From assembly GCF_014333615.1 (NCBI RefSeq), contig NZ_JACSCY010000017.1:53234-117233 (forward strand): a stretch of DNA of 64,000 nt, written 5' to 3'. The DNA is from Hymenobacter citatus (lineage in GTDB: Bacteria; Bacteroidota; Bacteroidia; Cytophagales; Hymenobacteraceae). The position numbers were made by a program, and so were the translations under genes. Under the pieces are notes generated by a model that had not been told where the DNA came from, searched no databases, and worked only from the letters and a program-made list of their open reading frames with translations. Of this stretch, positions 25,801-33,284 are shown piece by piece (position 1 is the first letter of the stretch; every line of letters begins with the position of its first letter).

Positions 25801-26121
25801 GTCCAGCGTCGCAATGTCGATGTCGGTTCCGATTTCAAAGGTCACGTTCGACGACAGGTTGCCGTCGCTGGTGGCGTTGCTTTGCAGGTAGGCCATGCCG
25901 GGCGTACCGTTCACCTGCGTTTCGATGGGCGTCATCACCGTTTGCTCCACCGTGAGGGCGTCGGCCCCCGTGAAGCTTCCCGAAATCTGCACCACCGGGG
26001 GCGAGATATTAGGGTATTGGCTGATGGGCAGGTTCAGAATGGACAGCACCCCAATCAGCACAATGACGATGGACACCACAATGGCTGTGACGGGGCGCCG
26101 GATAAATACGTCTGAAATCAT
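22825..26121 (-). CDS. RND multidrug efflux pump, inner-membrane transporter (HAE1/AcrB family)
   Basis: A 1098-residue proton-driven trimeric efflux transporter. It has the N-terminal SDVFIRRPVTAIVVS helix, periplasmic porter regions (SQYPNISPPVVQISGSFTGA) and TM4 with the two proton-relay aspartates in GIVVDDAIVVVEAV. The second repeat carries the FIPTEDEGRLYVSIELPAGAA motif, with GLITLIGLAAKNAILIVEFA near the C-terminus. A charged His/Lys/Glu-rich cytoplasmic tail (EEHGHAQHGSQEP...) extends the usual length. It forms an operon with the adaptor and outer-membrane channel genes upstream (order channel, adaptor, pump). A 43-bp perfect inverted repeat separates it from the adaptor gene, which may reduce pump expression. 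Substrates are unknown. Confidence 0.96.
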   Translation of the reverse strand: MISDVFIRRPVTAIVVSIVIVLIGVLSILNLPISQYPNISPPVVQISGSFTGADALTVEQTVMTPIETQVNGTPGMAYLQSNATSDGNLSSNVTFEIGTDIDIATLDVQNRVSVAQPQLPDEVKRLGLTVKKRNPTILMVVGLYSPKGTHNVQFLDNYTNIYVRDALLRVKGVGDVTSIGQDFSMRVWLNPDKMSQLGLTATDVTTALREQNIQVAAGSVGSAPQYGSQAFEYTIFVNGRLTTAEQFGDVIVRTDPQTGSLVYLRDIARIQLGSFSYSRAATVNGQPATLLLVNQVPGGNALETADGVNEALKELSKKFPPDVAYRVPFESVTVVRVSIEEVLHTLIEALVLVTVVVFVFLQSWRATLIPILAVPVAIVGTFILFIPLGFTINTLTLFGFVLAIGIVVDDAIVVVEAVQHYIDTEKLSAREATEKAMKDITAPVIAIALILAAVFVPVGFIPGIVGRLYQQFAITIAISVVLSAFIALSLTPALCSLLMRPSEQSADAKGINKLFYKFNQWFGRVTHSYSNGVKRSLKFTPLVVILLVLVYAGTFGLFRAKPSGFIPTEDEGRLYVSIELPAGAASSRTRAVMAQMSQIFKEKAPAVNNYSGIAGLNALNFSFKPSSGTYFVQLKPWDERKDKALQLQGVVASLQKEFSVIKGANIRVVPPPAIPGLGNTGGFSFQLEQREASTDIKEFEANINKFVAAANQRPEIARAYTFFTAQTPGYQVTVNREQAKKLGVPLTNIFNTMSTFMGSAYINDFTKYGRNFRVVAQADTAYRQNIDDLNGYYVQNAQGQQIPLGSLITYKLVENAPLISHFNLFRSAEINGDAKEGYSSGQAITALQEVAAKTLPADYGFDFSGLSREEINAGNSTIIIFGLSILFVFLLLAALYESWSIPFSVLLSVPLGAFGAIVALTLIPRLTNNVYAQIGLITLIGLAAKNAILIVEFAKERVDSGVPVMEATIEAVELRLRPIIMTSLAFILGVLPLAFASGAGAVSRQTIGWTVTGGMLAATFLAIFAVPVLFLNITKLAYGKEKLAEMSKDYNPEEHGHAQHGSQEPNTPPKGPSEEDKKNDKQTEKQKRDEQTPPELGT

Positions 26122-26167
26122 AGAAGGAAGCGCGGAGGAAAAACGCGCGTATCGTTGCTGATGTTGA

Positions 26168-26289
26168 CCGTCATGCTGAGCGCAGCGGAGCGGAGTCGAA
26201 GCATCTCTACTGATAGTAATTCCTGATGAGTAGGATTACCGCTGCGGTAGAGATGCTTCGACTCCGCTCCGCTGCGCTCAGCATGACGG
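26168..26289. repeat. Perfect 43-bp inverted repeat inside the RND operon
   Basis: 26168-26210 (starting CCGTCATGCTGAGCGCAGCG) and 26247-26289 are exact reverse complements around a 36-bp spacer. It occupies the 178-bp gap between the adaptor stop and the pump start, so it must form a hairpin in the operon mRNA. The outer motif GTCATGCTGAG is related to family A (GTCATCCTGAG). Confidence 0.93.
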
Positions 26290-26299
26290 CCTTTATTAT

Positions 26300-27457
26300 T
26301 TATTTGCCCTGGCCTTGGGCGGCTGCGGGTTGGTTAGGGTCGCCTACCTGCACCACAGCGCCCTGGCGCAGGTTCTGCACACCGTCGCTGACGATGGTCT
26401 GGCCTTGCTTCAGACCCTGGCGCACCACGGTTTTGCCTTGTATTTTGGCGCCGGTCGCTACCTTTTGCTGGGCTACTTTGTTGCTGTCGCCTACCACGTA
26501 CACGTAGAACTCACCCAGTTGCTCCACCAATGCCTTGGTCGGAATCACGAGCTGGTTGCCGTTGTCCTGATTGCGCACGCGCACTGTCACGTTCATCCCA
26601 GCTTTCAGGAGCTTTTTCGGGTTCGGGAACTGCACACGTACGCGTAAAGTGCCGGTTTGCGGGTCTACGGCGCGGTCTACCGTCACAATCTTACCAGGCA
26701 TTGTGTATTCTTGATTGCCAGGCAACAGCAGCGTAAACAGCGAATCTTGGCGGGCGCTGGTATTGCGTTGCAACTCCAGAAAACGCGTAATATCAGCCTC
26801 GCCAATGTTCACGTCTACTGCAATCGGATCTTCAGCCGACACTGTATTAATCAACGTTTGGCCCTGCGTAACGAGGCCGCCCAGTTTCACCTGCGCAATA
26901 CCAATGGTGCCCGTAAGGGGGGCCGTGATGGTGGCGTGGCGCAAATCGAGGTTTACGCTGCGCAGGTTGGCGCGGGCGGCTTCTACTTGCGAGGCCGCGT
27001 TGGCGCGGCTGGCCTGGGCAATATCTACTTGCTGCTTGGCCACGGCGTCGAGCTTATCGAGACGCTCGTAGCGCTGGGCGTCCTGCACGGCGCGGTCGTA
27101 GTTGGTTTTGGCCACGTCCAGCTGGGCCTGGGCCTCGTTGGTGGCGGCTGCGTAGCGGGTGCGGTCAATGGTATACAGCTTCTGGCCTCTCGTCACGTGC
27201 TGGCCATCCTGCACGTAGATATTGGTCAGGAAGCCCGTCACCTCGGCCAGCAGCTGCACCTCGTTCAGGGGTACCACCGTGCCGGGGTAGGTGTCGGTGC
27301 TTACCACATCTTCGCTTTGCACTTTATATACGGCCACTGGCACAGCCGGGGGCGGCCCTTGCTGCTGTTGTGCTTCTTCGTCCTTGGAGCCGCAGCTGGC
27401 TAGTAGCAGCGCACTGCTCACAAACACGGGCCACACTCGCTTAGAATTCCACGTCAT
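26300..27457 (-). CDS. RND efflux periplasmic adaptor (membrane fusion protein)
   Basis: A 385-residue lipoprotein adaptor that links the RND pump to the outer-membrane channel. The N-terminal signal VFVSSALLLASCGSK ends in a lipobox Cys. A proline-rich linker is followed by lipoyl/barrel-sandwich half motifs (YPGTVVPLNEVQLLAEVTGFLTNIYVQDGQHVTRGQKLYTID), an alpha-helical hairpin (about residues 105-170), the second lipoyl half (ITAPLTGTIGIAQVKLGGLVTQGQTLINTV), a beta-barrel and membrane-proximal domain (GQTIVSDGVQNLRQGAVVQV). It is the middle gene of the operon; the stop of the channel gene lies 12 nt away. It is anchored to the inner membrane facing the periplasm. Confidence 0.95.
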   Translation of the reverse strand: MTWNSKRVWPVFVSSALLLASCGSKDEEAQQQQGPPPAVPVAVYKVQSEDVVSTDTYPGTVVPLNEVQLLAEVTGFLTNIYVQDGQHVTRGQKLYTIDRTRYAAATNEAQAQLDVAKTNYDRAVQDAQRYERLDKLDAVAKQQVDIAQASRANAASQVEAARANLRSVNLDLRHATITAPLTGTIGIAQVKLGGLVTQGQTLINTVSAEDPIAVDVNIGEADITRFLELQRNTSARQDSLFTLLLPGNQEYTMPGKIVTVDRAVDPQTGTLRVRVQFPNPKKLLKAGMNVTVRVRNQDNGNQLVIPTKALVEQLGEFYVYVVGDSNKVAQQKVATGAKIQGKTVVRQGLKQGQTIVSDGVQNLRQGAVVQVGDPNQPAAAQGQGK

Positions 27458-27469
27458 GGGATTCGTTTT

Positions 27470-28864
27470 TTACTGATTCTGATTGAAGGTAATGTTGCCC
27501 AAGGCCCGCTGCACGTCTAGCTTGGTAGACAGCACGTTGAACAGCGCGTTGTAGTAGCTGAGCTGGGCCGTGCGCAAGTCGGTTTCGGCGATAATCACGT
27601 CTAGGAACGTGCGCAGGCCCTCGCGGTATTGCAGGTTCAGGATGCGGTACACCTCCTTGGCGTCGGCCACGTTCTGCTCGATGGTATACAACTCGTTTAG
27701 GGAGCCTTTGTAAGCGCCCATAGCTTGCTCAAACTCGCTGTTGATCTGGTTTTTGGCGTCGAAAATGGTTAGGTCCAGCTGCTCATCCTGCAACTCCGCA
27801 ATCTTCAGGTTTTGTAAACGCCGCGTACCCGTGAAGATGGGTAGGGCCAGTTGCAAACCGGCCTGTTGGTTGGGGAAGGCCCGCTTATACAACTCCGAAA
27901 ACTCGTTGTTCTGGTAGACGCGGTTGTAGTTGTAGAAGCTCGATAGCGAGGGGAGGAAGCCGTAGCGGTAGTAGTCAATGTTGTAGCGCTGGAGCTGCTT
28001 CTGCGTTTGGAGCTGCTGAATCTCTACCCGCTTTTCGTAAGCCAGCTGCACAGTAGTATCCAACAGCGTCTGGCGAACCATTTCCAGGGTATCGTAGCTG
28101 AGGGCCAGTTTGTTGTCGGGCGCCGCACCCATTAGCTGCTTGAGGGTAGCGTACTTGCCGGGTAGGGAAGCGGCCGTGCTACGGCGCTGGGCAGTGGCGT
28201 TCTTCAGCGAAATATCAGCCCGCAAAAAGTCTGTTTTATCGGCAATGCCTACCTCGTACTGCGCCTTGGCATCGCGCACCTGACGTTCCTGGCGCTGAAT
28301 GTCCTCCTTCAAGATGCGAAGTTGTTCCTCGGTCAGCAGAATGTCGTAAAACGCCTTGCTCACGTTGGTCACCACATCAATCTTGTTGAGCGATGTGGTT
28401 TGTGCGTAGTTGAGGCGCGTGGCCCGCACCGAGCGGGCGGCCCGCAGCACATCGTTGCTATACAGCAGCTGTGTAGCCTGCAACCCAATCGTCGATACGT
28501 TTTTCAGACCGATACGAATGATTTGCTGCCCGGCTGCGGGGTCAGCAAAGTTGGGCAAAACAGAGGCTTGCAACTGAATGTTGCGGGTGTATACGCCCGT
28601 GCCATTGATCTGCGGCAGCCAGTACGAAAGCCCAATGCGCACATTGCGTTCGGCAATGCGCTCATCCAGCTGCGACTGCCGCACAAGGGGCTGATTGCGC
28701 AGGGCAAACTCCACACATTGGTCGAGGGTAGCGTTGGCGGGCAGGGGTTGGCCTACGGGCGCAGTCGGAGCTTGGGCCGAGGCGCTGTGCAGCACCAGCA
28801 GCATAGCCAAGGCTGCTAGCCAGTGCCGAGGGTTAATGCGCGGCCAACTGAGTGGCCGGGGCAT
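27470..28864 (-). CDS. TolC-family outer-membrane efflux channel
   Basis: First gene of the RND operon, encoding the outer-membrane exit duct. From the ATG at 28864 the protein has 464 residues with a signal peptide (WLAALAMLLVLHSASAQA). The mature part shows the TolC/OEP repeat: TLDQCVEFALRNQPLVRQSQLDERIAERNVRIGLSYWLPQINGTG in the first half and a second copy (VDTTVQLAYEKRVEIQQLQTQKQLQRYNIDYYRYGFLPSLSSFYNY), with long alpha-helical stretches between. Upstream in-frame ATGs at 28888 and 28927 exist; the chosen one gives the most compact signal. Two dyad-symmetric sites lie upstream of the start and may bind a regulator. Confidence 0.93.
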   Translation of the reverse strand: MPRPLSWPRINPRHWLAALAMLLVLHSASAQAPTAPVGQPLPANATLDQCVEFALRNQPLVRQSQLDERIAERNVRIGLSYWLPQINGTGVYTRNIQLQASVLPNFADPAAGQQIIRIGLKNVSTIGLQATQLLYSNDVLRAARSVRATRLNYAQTTSLNKIDVVTNVSKAFYDILLTEEQLRILKEDIQRQERQVRDAKAQYEVGIADKTDFLRADISLKNATAQRRSTAASLPGKYATLKQLMGAAPDNKLALSYDTLEMVRQTLLDTTVQLAYEKRVEIQQLQTQKQLQRYNIDYYRYGFLPSLSSFYNYNRVYQNNEFSELYKRAFPNQQAGLQLALPIFTGTRRLQNLKIAELQDEQLDLTIFDAKNQINSEFEQAMGAYKGSLNELYTIEQNVADAKEVYRILNLQYREGLRTFLDVIIAETDLRTAQLSYYNALFNVLSTKLDVQRALGNITFNQNQ

Positions 28865-29012
28865 CAGCCCGAGTACATCTTGTATCATGTATTGCAATCG
28901 TTTTGCCGAGCTGCGCGGCCTACTCAAAACAGGTTTCGGCGGAGCGCAAGCCCGTTATCTACCTATTTATAGGGGCGAATGTTTTACCCGATGACGTTTT
29001 TAGTTTGCAAAC

Positions 29013-29031
29013 ACCACTGGATTACAGTGGT
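29013..29031. promoter_or_regulatory. Candidate operator dyad 1 upstream of the RND operon
   Basis: ACCACTG-GATTA-CAGTGGT is a perfect 7-bp dyad with a 5-bp spacer, about 150 bp before the operon's first start codon. It is adjacent to a second dyad at 29035-29051. No regulator gene is next to it, so the cognate protein is unknown. Confidence 0.45.
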
Positions 29032-29034
29032 TTA

Positions 29035-29051
29035 CATCTGTAATACAGATG
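29035..29051. promoter_or_regulatory. Candidate operator dyad 2 upstream of the RND operon
   Basis: CATCTGTA-A-TACAGATG is a perfect 8-bp dyad around one base, 4 bp from dyad 1. The two share the half-site letters CTGTA/TACAG. Their spacing suggests tandem binding of one regulator or two regulators. Confidence 0.45.
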
Positions 29052-29096
29052 GTTACAGTTTGATATTTTTTGTGCCGATGACTCGCGAAGAGAATC

Positions 29097-31481
29097 TCAC
29101 AACTCCGTCACCAGCACCTGCACGTCCACGTTGCGGCCGTGGTCGTCGGCGCAGGAGATTTTCAGTGGGCCCGGCGAAGGACGAAAAAACACCCGCTCGG
29201 TTGCGCCGGCAGCGCGCAGAAACTGGTCGTTCACGTACCAGTACACTTGGCGCACCTCGCTGTCGGTGGTGCAGCTGAGTAGGAGCTGCTGGTGCTCGTG
29301 CGGGTTGAGCACGTACTCGGTGTTGGGTAGGGGCGAGGTGATGGTAGGGGCGCGCTCGGCCCCGCCGCGCACCAGTTGGCACTGCGGATTGTGAGGCGGT
29401 AGGCGGCGGTATGGAATACCCTGGGCTTCTTTGTAAGCGGCCACCTCGGGCAGCAAATTGGGGTAGAGCACGCGCCGGTAGCCCGTAGCTGGCGCGCAGG
29501 CCCGGCAGTAGGCAAAGGCCCCATCTTCCGACACCAGCACCTCGCGCTGGTGCTGGCAGCGCCGCCCACTGCTCACATTGGGTAGGAAGTAGTCGATAAT
29601 CTGATTGGGACAATTCTCGCCCGGTACCAGTCCGGTTTCGGCGCACACCAGCCGGAAGTCCAGCGCCGCGGGTGGGGCAAACCAGTTGTTGGGCGAGTTG
29701 TACGCCAGTGTATTGAACAGGTCGAACAGTAACGGGGTAGCCACATCGGCGCCCGTGAGCGTCGGGGCGCCCTGCCCGCTGAAGTTGCCTACCCACACGC
29801 CAATCGTGAACTCCTTATTATAACCAATGCTCCAGGCGTCGCGGCGGCCGTAGCTGGTGCCGGTTTTCCAGGCAATTTTGGGCAGGCGCAAGCTGCTCGT
29901 GGCGTTGATAGGTAGGTCGGGGCGGGTGAGTTGGGAGAGGATGTCAGTGACGAGGAAAGCGGCGGCGGGGGAGACAAGCACCCCACCCCCCGGCCCCCTC
30001 CCCTCCGGGAGAGGGGGAGCCAGACGATTTTGTTTTTGCTCACTACGTTCGGCTCCCCCTCTCCCGGAGGGGAGGGGGTCGGGGGGTAGGGTGTACGTAA
30101 GCGGGCTATACCTACCCCCATTCGCCAGCGTCGCATACAAGCCCGTCAGTTCCTCTAAACTAGCTCCGCAGCCGCCCAGAATGCTGCTCAGCCCCAGCCG
30201 CGCCCGGTTGCGGGTGATGCTGCGGAAGCCGGCTCGTTGCAGCTTCTCGGTGAAGGTAGGCACGCCTACCTCTTGTAGCACCCGCACAGCCGGAATGTTG
30301 AGGGAGTAGGCAAGGGCGCGCTCCAGCGTCACCTCGCCCTGGCAGTGCTTGTCGAAGTTCTCGGGGCGGTAGCCCTGGAAATTGGTGGGCACGTCGTGCA
30401 GCAGCAGCTTGGGCGTGACCAGGCCGCGGTCTAAGGCCAGCGCATACAGAAACGGCTTGAGCGTGCTGCCCGGCGAGCGAACGGCCATAATGCCGTCGTT
30501 CTGGCCCTGGCTGGCAAAGTCGCGAAAATCGGCCGAGCCCACGTAGGCCTCTACCTGCCGGGTGTGGTTGCTGACGACCAGCACAGCGGCCTGCGTGATG
30601 CCCAGCTCGTGCAGGCGGCGCACGTAGTTGCGCGTCAGGTCCTCGGCGCGGGCTTGCTGACTGCGCTGCAACGTACTCTGGATGATGGCCTCCCGCGGAA
30701 ACTGCTGCACCAGTCGCCGCGCTAGGTGCGGTGCCAGGGTAGGGGCGGCATGGCGCCGGGCATCCAGCGGCTCTAGCAGGGCGTCGGCAATGTCTTTCTT
30801 CGGAAACAGCCCCTCGCGCCCAAAGCGCCGAAGCCAGCGGTTGCGCTCTTGCAGGATGCGGGCGTTGTCGTGGCCCAGCACGAGGCTGGTAGGACGGTTG
30901 GGGATGATGGCCAGCGTGACCGTCTGAGCCAGCGAGAGGTAGTGGGGCGGCTGCTGAAAGTAGAGCAGCGCCGCCGATTTCACGCCTTCAATATTGCCAC
31001 CATAAGGCACTAGGTTGAGGTAGAGTTGCAAGATTTCGTCCTTGCTGAAGTGCGCCTCCAGTTGCACGGCGCGCAGCATTTCCAGCAGCTTATTGCCAAA
31101 AGTGCGCTCCTTCGGCTCCAATAGCCGCGCCACCTGCATGGTAATGGTGCTGGCCCCCGTAGTACGCCCGCGGCCCAGCAGGTTGCGCCCGGCGGCCTGC
31201 ACTATCGCCAGTGGGTTCACCCCGAAATGGTAGCGGAAATACCGGTCCTCCTTCTCTAATATCGCCTTACGCAGCGCCGGCGTAATGTCCCGCAGTTCCG
31301 ATTTCATCCGCCACTTCTGCGTGGGGTTGAGGTAGGCGTGCAGCACCGAGCCATCGGCCGCCAGCACCAGAGGAGAATAGCGCGGGGTAGGAGGTAGGGG
31401 AAATAGCCAGTCGAGGCCAAGTAGGAGCAGCACCAGCAGCCCCAGGGCCGCGAGGAAGCGTATACCAGTGCGCCGTTTCAT
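29097..31481 (-). CDS. pbpC: Penicillin-binding protein 1C (bifunctional transglycosylase/transpeptidase)
   Basis: A 794-residue class A penicillin-binding protein with one N-terminal membrane anchor (about 8-25). The GT51 glycosyltransferase has the catalytic E78 in ILEKEDRYFRYHFG and the TTGASTITMQVARLL motif. The transpeptidase carries S339-T-L-K342, S393-L-N395 and K539-T-G. The BiPBP_C-type C-terminal domain (about 705-794) is characteristic of PbpC. Oddity: residues of about 465-501 (PPDPLPSGRGGAERS...PLPEGRGPGGGV) are an in-frame insertion encoded by a 101-bp palindrome between the SxN and KTG motifs. As in E. coli, an alpha-2-macroglobulin gene lies nearby (33285-38843), but here it is separated by a glycosyltransferase-like gene and a broken RAYT. 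Confidence 0.95.
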   Translation of the reverse strand: MKRRTGIRFLAALGLLVLLLLGLDWLFPLPPTPRYSPLVLAADGSVLHAYLNPTQKWRMKSELRDITPALRKAILEKEDRYFRYHFGVNPLAIVQAAGRNLLGRGRTTGASTITMQVARLLEPKERTFGNKLLEMLRAVQLEAHFSKDEILQLYLNLVPYGGNIEGVKSAALLYFQQPPHYLSLAQTVTLAIIPNRPTSLVLGHDNARILQERNRWLRRFGREGLFPKKDIADALLEPLDARRHAAPTLAPHLARRLVQQFPREAIIQSTLQRSQQARAEDLTRNYVRRLHELGITQAAVLVVSNHTRQVEAYVGSADFRDFASQGQNDGIMAVRSPGSTLKPFLYALALDRGLVTPKLLLHDVPTNFQGYRPENFDKHCQGEVTLERALAYSLNIPAVRVLQEVGVPTFTEKLQRAGFRSITRNRARLGLSSILGGCGASLEELTGLYATLANGGRYSPLTYTLPPDPLPSGRGGAERSEQKQNRLAPPLPEGRGPGGGVLVSPAAAFLVTDILSQLTRPDLPINATSSLRLPKIAWKTGTSYGRRDAWSIGYNKEFTIGVWVGNFSGQGAPTLTGADVATPLLFDLFNTLAYNSPNNWFAPPAALDFRLVCAETGLVPGENCPNQIIDYFLPNVSSGRRCQHQREVLVSEDGAFAYCRACAPATGYRRVLYPNLLPEVAAYKEAQGIPYRRLPPHNPQCQLVRGGAERAPTITSPLPNTEYVLNPHEHQQLLLSCTTDSEVRQVYWYVNDQFLRAAGATERVFFRPSPGPLKISCADDHGRNVDVQVLVTEL
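29986..30086. repeat. Palindromic element inserted in frame in pbpC
   Basis: 36-bp arms (29986-30021 and 30051-30086, one mismatch) made of CCCCTCCGGGAGAGGGGGAG type sequence around a 29-bp spacer. The whole element is read through in the pbpC frame, adding about 35 residues (PSGRGGAERSEQKQNRLAPP...) without a stop. Confidence 0.9.
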
Positions 31482-31547
31482 GGCTGTAAGATAAATTCTT
31501 ATGAACGTTGAGCTGGCTTTAAATACTTTTGTACATCAGATAGTTAA

Positions 31548-32426
31548 TTACTCAGTCGGCTTGATATACGTAATATTCTGAGGCGGAAACAGCCGCCGCA
31601 CCAACTTCTCCAAACGGCCTTGTGTACTCTTGACTCGCTTTTTAATCGGAATTGTGCGGTACTCGAACGTAGCCATAGCAGCTACTTCGTCGGCTATCGA
31701 CCGTTGATATAGGTGCGATTCCAACAGGAAAGCCGTAATGGCTTCATTCCATTCCTCCTTCGTGCTCCAATAGTGGCCAATGTATGGCGATGCAGCCTGT
31801 AACGGCCCCATTTCGGCCAGCGCTACGGAAAGTGCGAATTGCTCAATAAGCCGAGGCGTAACCTGCTGCCGACTCATATCATCACAGATGCGCAGGGCTA
31901 AAGCAATGGTTTCGGTGGCTTGCGCAGCTGGAATACCCACAACGCCCGCATTCCACATCGTATGTTGTTCGTGCATTTGAATGCCGCCAAACGTCTGCTG
32001 CCGCACTTGCTGCCACATGCGCTGCTCCGTTTTGCTGGGTAGGGTGGCCAGTTTGCCTTCTGCCTCGTGCATAAAGGCTTGTCCATCTGCCAGGGCTGCC
32101 TGCATCTGCGGCAGCGAACCGTATAAAAACGTATCTGAATCGAGGTAGAGCAGGGCAGAGCCGGGCCGCTGCTGGGCTACATATTCTAGCGCCTTTATTT
32201 TGATACGCCAGAAAAAATCAAACTCGCCTTTCCACTCGCGCAATCTTGTCTCATCAATAGGCAACACAGCTACATGCCCTTGCAAATGGCGATAAAAATC
32301 CGGCGCATCTGTCACGACCGTAATACCATTCAGTGCTTTGCTTTGCTGCAAGAAGGAAAGAATAGAAAAATTTGCCTGAAAATGGTTTTTGATATTGGTG
32401 CCGAATACGAGGTAGAGTAGGTGCAT
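31548..32426 (-). CDS. Glycosyltransferase-like protein (GT-A fold, DxD motif)
   Basis: A 292-residue cytoplasmic protein. It starts MHLLYLVFGTNIKNHFQANFSILSFLQQ and contains LNGITVVTD at about residues 33-40. The metal-binding motif LLYLDSDTF (D96/D98) is typical of GT-A glycosyltransferases that use nucleotide sugars. HEQHTMWNAGVVGIP about 70 residues later resembles the WNAG acceptor/donor motif seen in family 8-like enzymes. The C-terminus is basic (IKKRVKSTQGRLEKLVRRLFPP). The substrate is unknown. It interrupts the pbpC/alpha-2-macroglobulin pair and may be part of its transcript. The frame opens 17 codons upstream, but the ATG at 32426 gives the first beta strand. Confidence 0.65.
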   Translation of the reverse strand: MHLLYLVFGTNIKNHFQANFSILSFLQQSKALNGITVVTDAPDFYRHLQGHVAVLPIDETRLREWKGEFDFFWRIKIKALEYVAQQRPGSALLYLDSDTFLYGSLPQMQAALADGQAFMHEAEGKLATLPSKTEQRMWQQVRQQTFGGIQMHEQHTMWNAGVVGIPAAQATETIALALRICDDMSRQQVTPRLIEQFALSVALAEMGPLQAASPYIGHYWSTKEEWNEAITAFLLESHLYQRSIADEVAAMATFEYRTIPIKKRVKSTQGRLEKLVRRLFPPQNITYIKPTE

Positions 32427-32461
32427 AGGGTAGGGAAAAACGACGCGCTGTTTTGCTAAGC

Positions 32462-32600
32462 TGTAGAAACACAACATTTTGTGTCTTCTCGTTATTGATG
32501 TTGTTTAAACTGCTGTGGTAGTAGCCTCGTCGTTGCTGATACTGTCACATTGCCGCTGATTTGATTGTGCAACGAGGAGACGCAAGATATTGCGTCTCTA
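32462..32600. repeat. REP-like inverted repeat, family B (diverged copy), 3' side of the RAYT
   Basis: A left arm with ACACAACATTTTGTGTCTTC and a right arm CGAGGAGACGCAAGATATTGCGTCTC pair imperfectly over about 139 bp; each arm is itself a small palindrome (AACATT, GCAAGATATTGC). It overlaps the last codons of the RAYT remnant. Confidence 0.8.
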
Positions 32601-33146
32601 TCGGAAAATACTGTCTGGCTTGTCTTTGTCGCGCAACCAGGCAGAAGGATTGCCTGCAACATAGCGTCGTGCTTTTTCCAATTCTTCTTCACTGCGAATT
32701 ACCCGATCAAAATAACCGCTTTGCCACGCAAACGGAACTTGCTGCTGCGTCGCCCAAACCTTGACACCAACTTTAAAGCCACGCACAACGGACGCCAGAT
32801 TTTGGCGTTGTGGTCCGAAGAGGCTTTGGCGAGTAGGTTCTGCGTCGGATTTATGAAAGAACAGCATGCCGTGCACATGATCCGGCATCACTACAAAGAC
32901 ATCTGATTCAACAAAAGGAAAATGCTGCGGTATGCTTTGCCAACATTCCATTGCGCGGCGGGCTACTGCCGTTGGGCGTAGAAAAGCGGCATCACCGAGT
33001 TGTTGGCCTTGCTGAATTTCACCAAAGTATGGCTGGCGGTTTTGAGTGCAGATGGTAATAAAGTAGATGCCGTTTTGGCTGTAATCGTATCCCGCCCAGC
33101 GAGTGGAGGCAACATGCTATTTGTCCTGATAAAGCCCGTCAGACAT
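32598..33146 (-). pseudogene. REP-associated tyrosine transposase (RAYT, IS200-like Y1) with premature stop
   Basis: The frame starting at the ATG at 33146 reads MSDGLYQDK, then TAG (33119-33117) at codon 10, then HVASTRWAGYDYSQNGIYFITICTQ and on to the stop at 32598. The HUH-like motif VMPDHVHGMLFFH, the conserved R-GFK-V region and YFDRVIRSEEELEKARRYVAGNP, where the catalytic tyrosine lies, are intact. Total length 182 codons is usual for RAYTs. RAYTs of this group mobilise REP sequences in trans, and family B hairpins lie on both sides (32462 and 33154). A single TAT/TAC to TAG change would explain the break; a sequencing error or an alternative start inside the frame (GTT or later) cannot be excluded. 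Translation from the internal ATG at 32951 would lack the N-terminal strand. Confidence 0.85.
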
Positions 33147-33153
33147 AAGCGAA

Positions 33154-33270
33154 GTAGAGACACAACATTTTGTGTCTCGTCGTTGGTGATGTTGTTTATA
33201 TCGACCCATGTCCGCGCCGTTCAACCAAGCAACATCGCCAACGACGAGATACAAAATGTTGTGCCTCTAC
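33154..33270. repeat. REP-like inverted repeat, family B, 5' side of the RAYT
   Basis: About 117 bp: GTAGAGACACAACATTTTGTGTCTCGTCGTTGGTGATG and its complement at the other end (CATCGCCAACGACGAGATACAAAATGTTGTGCCTCTAC) with a few mismatches. It lies just upstream of the RAYT start and just past the alpha-2-macroglobulin stop. A matching copy occurs at 44813-44929. Confidence 0.9.
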
Positions 33271-33284
33271 CCCCGGCAATAATA

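Noticed and set aside
31524..31531. TACTTTTG on the + strand between pbpC and the glycosyltransferase-like gene
   Set aside because: Matches the -7 consensus but no + strand gene follows; probably chance or tied to an unseen small RNA I cannot support.
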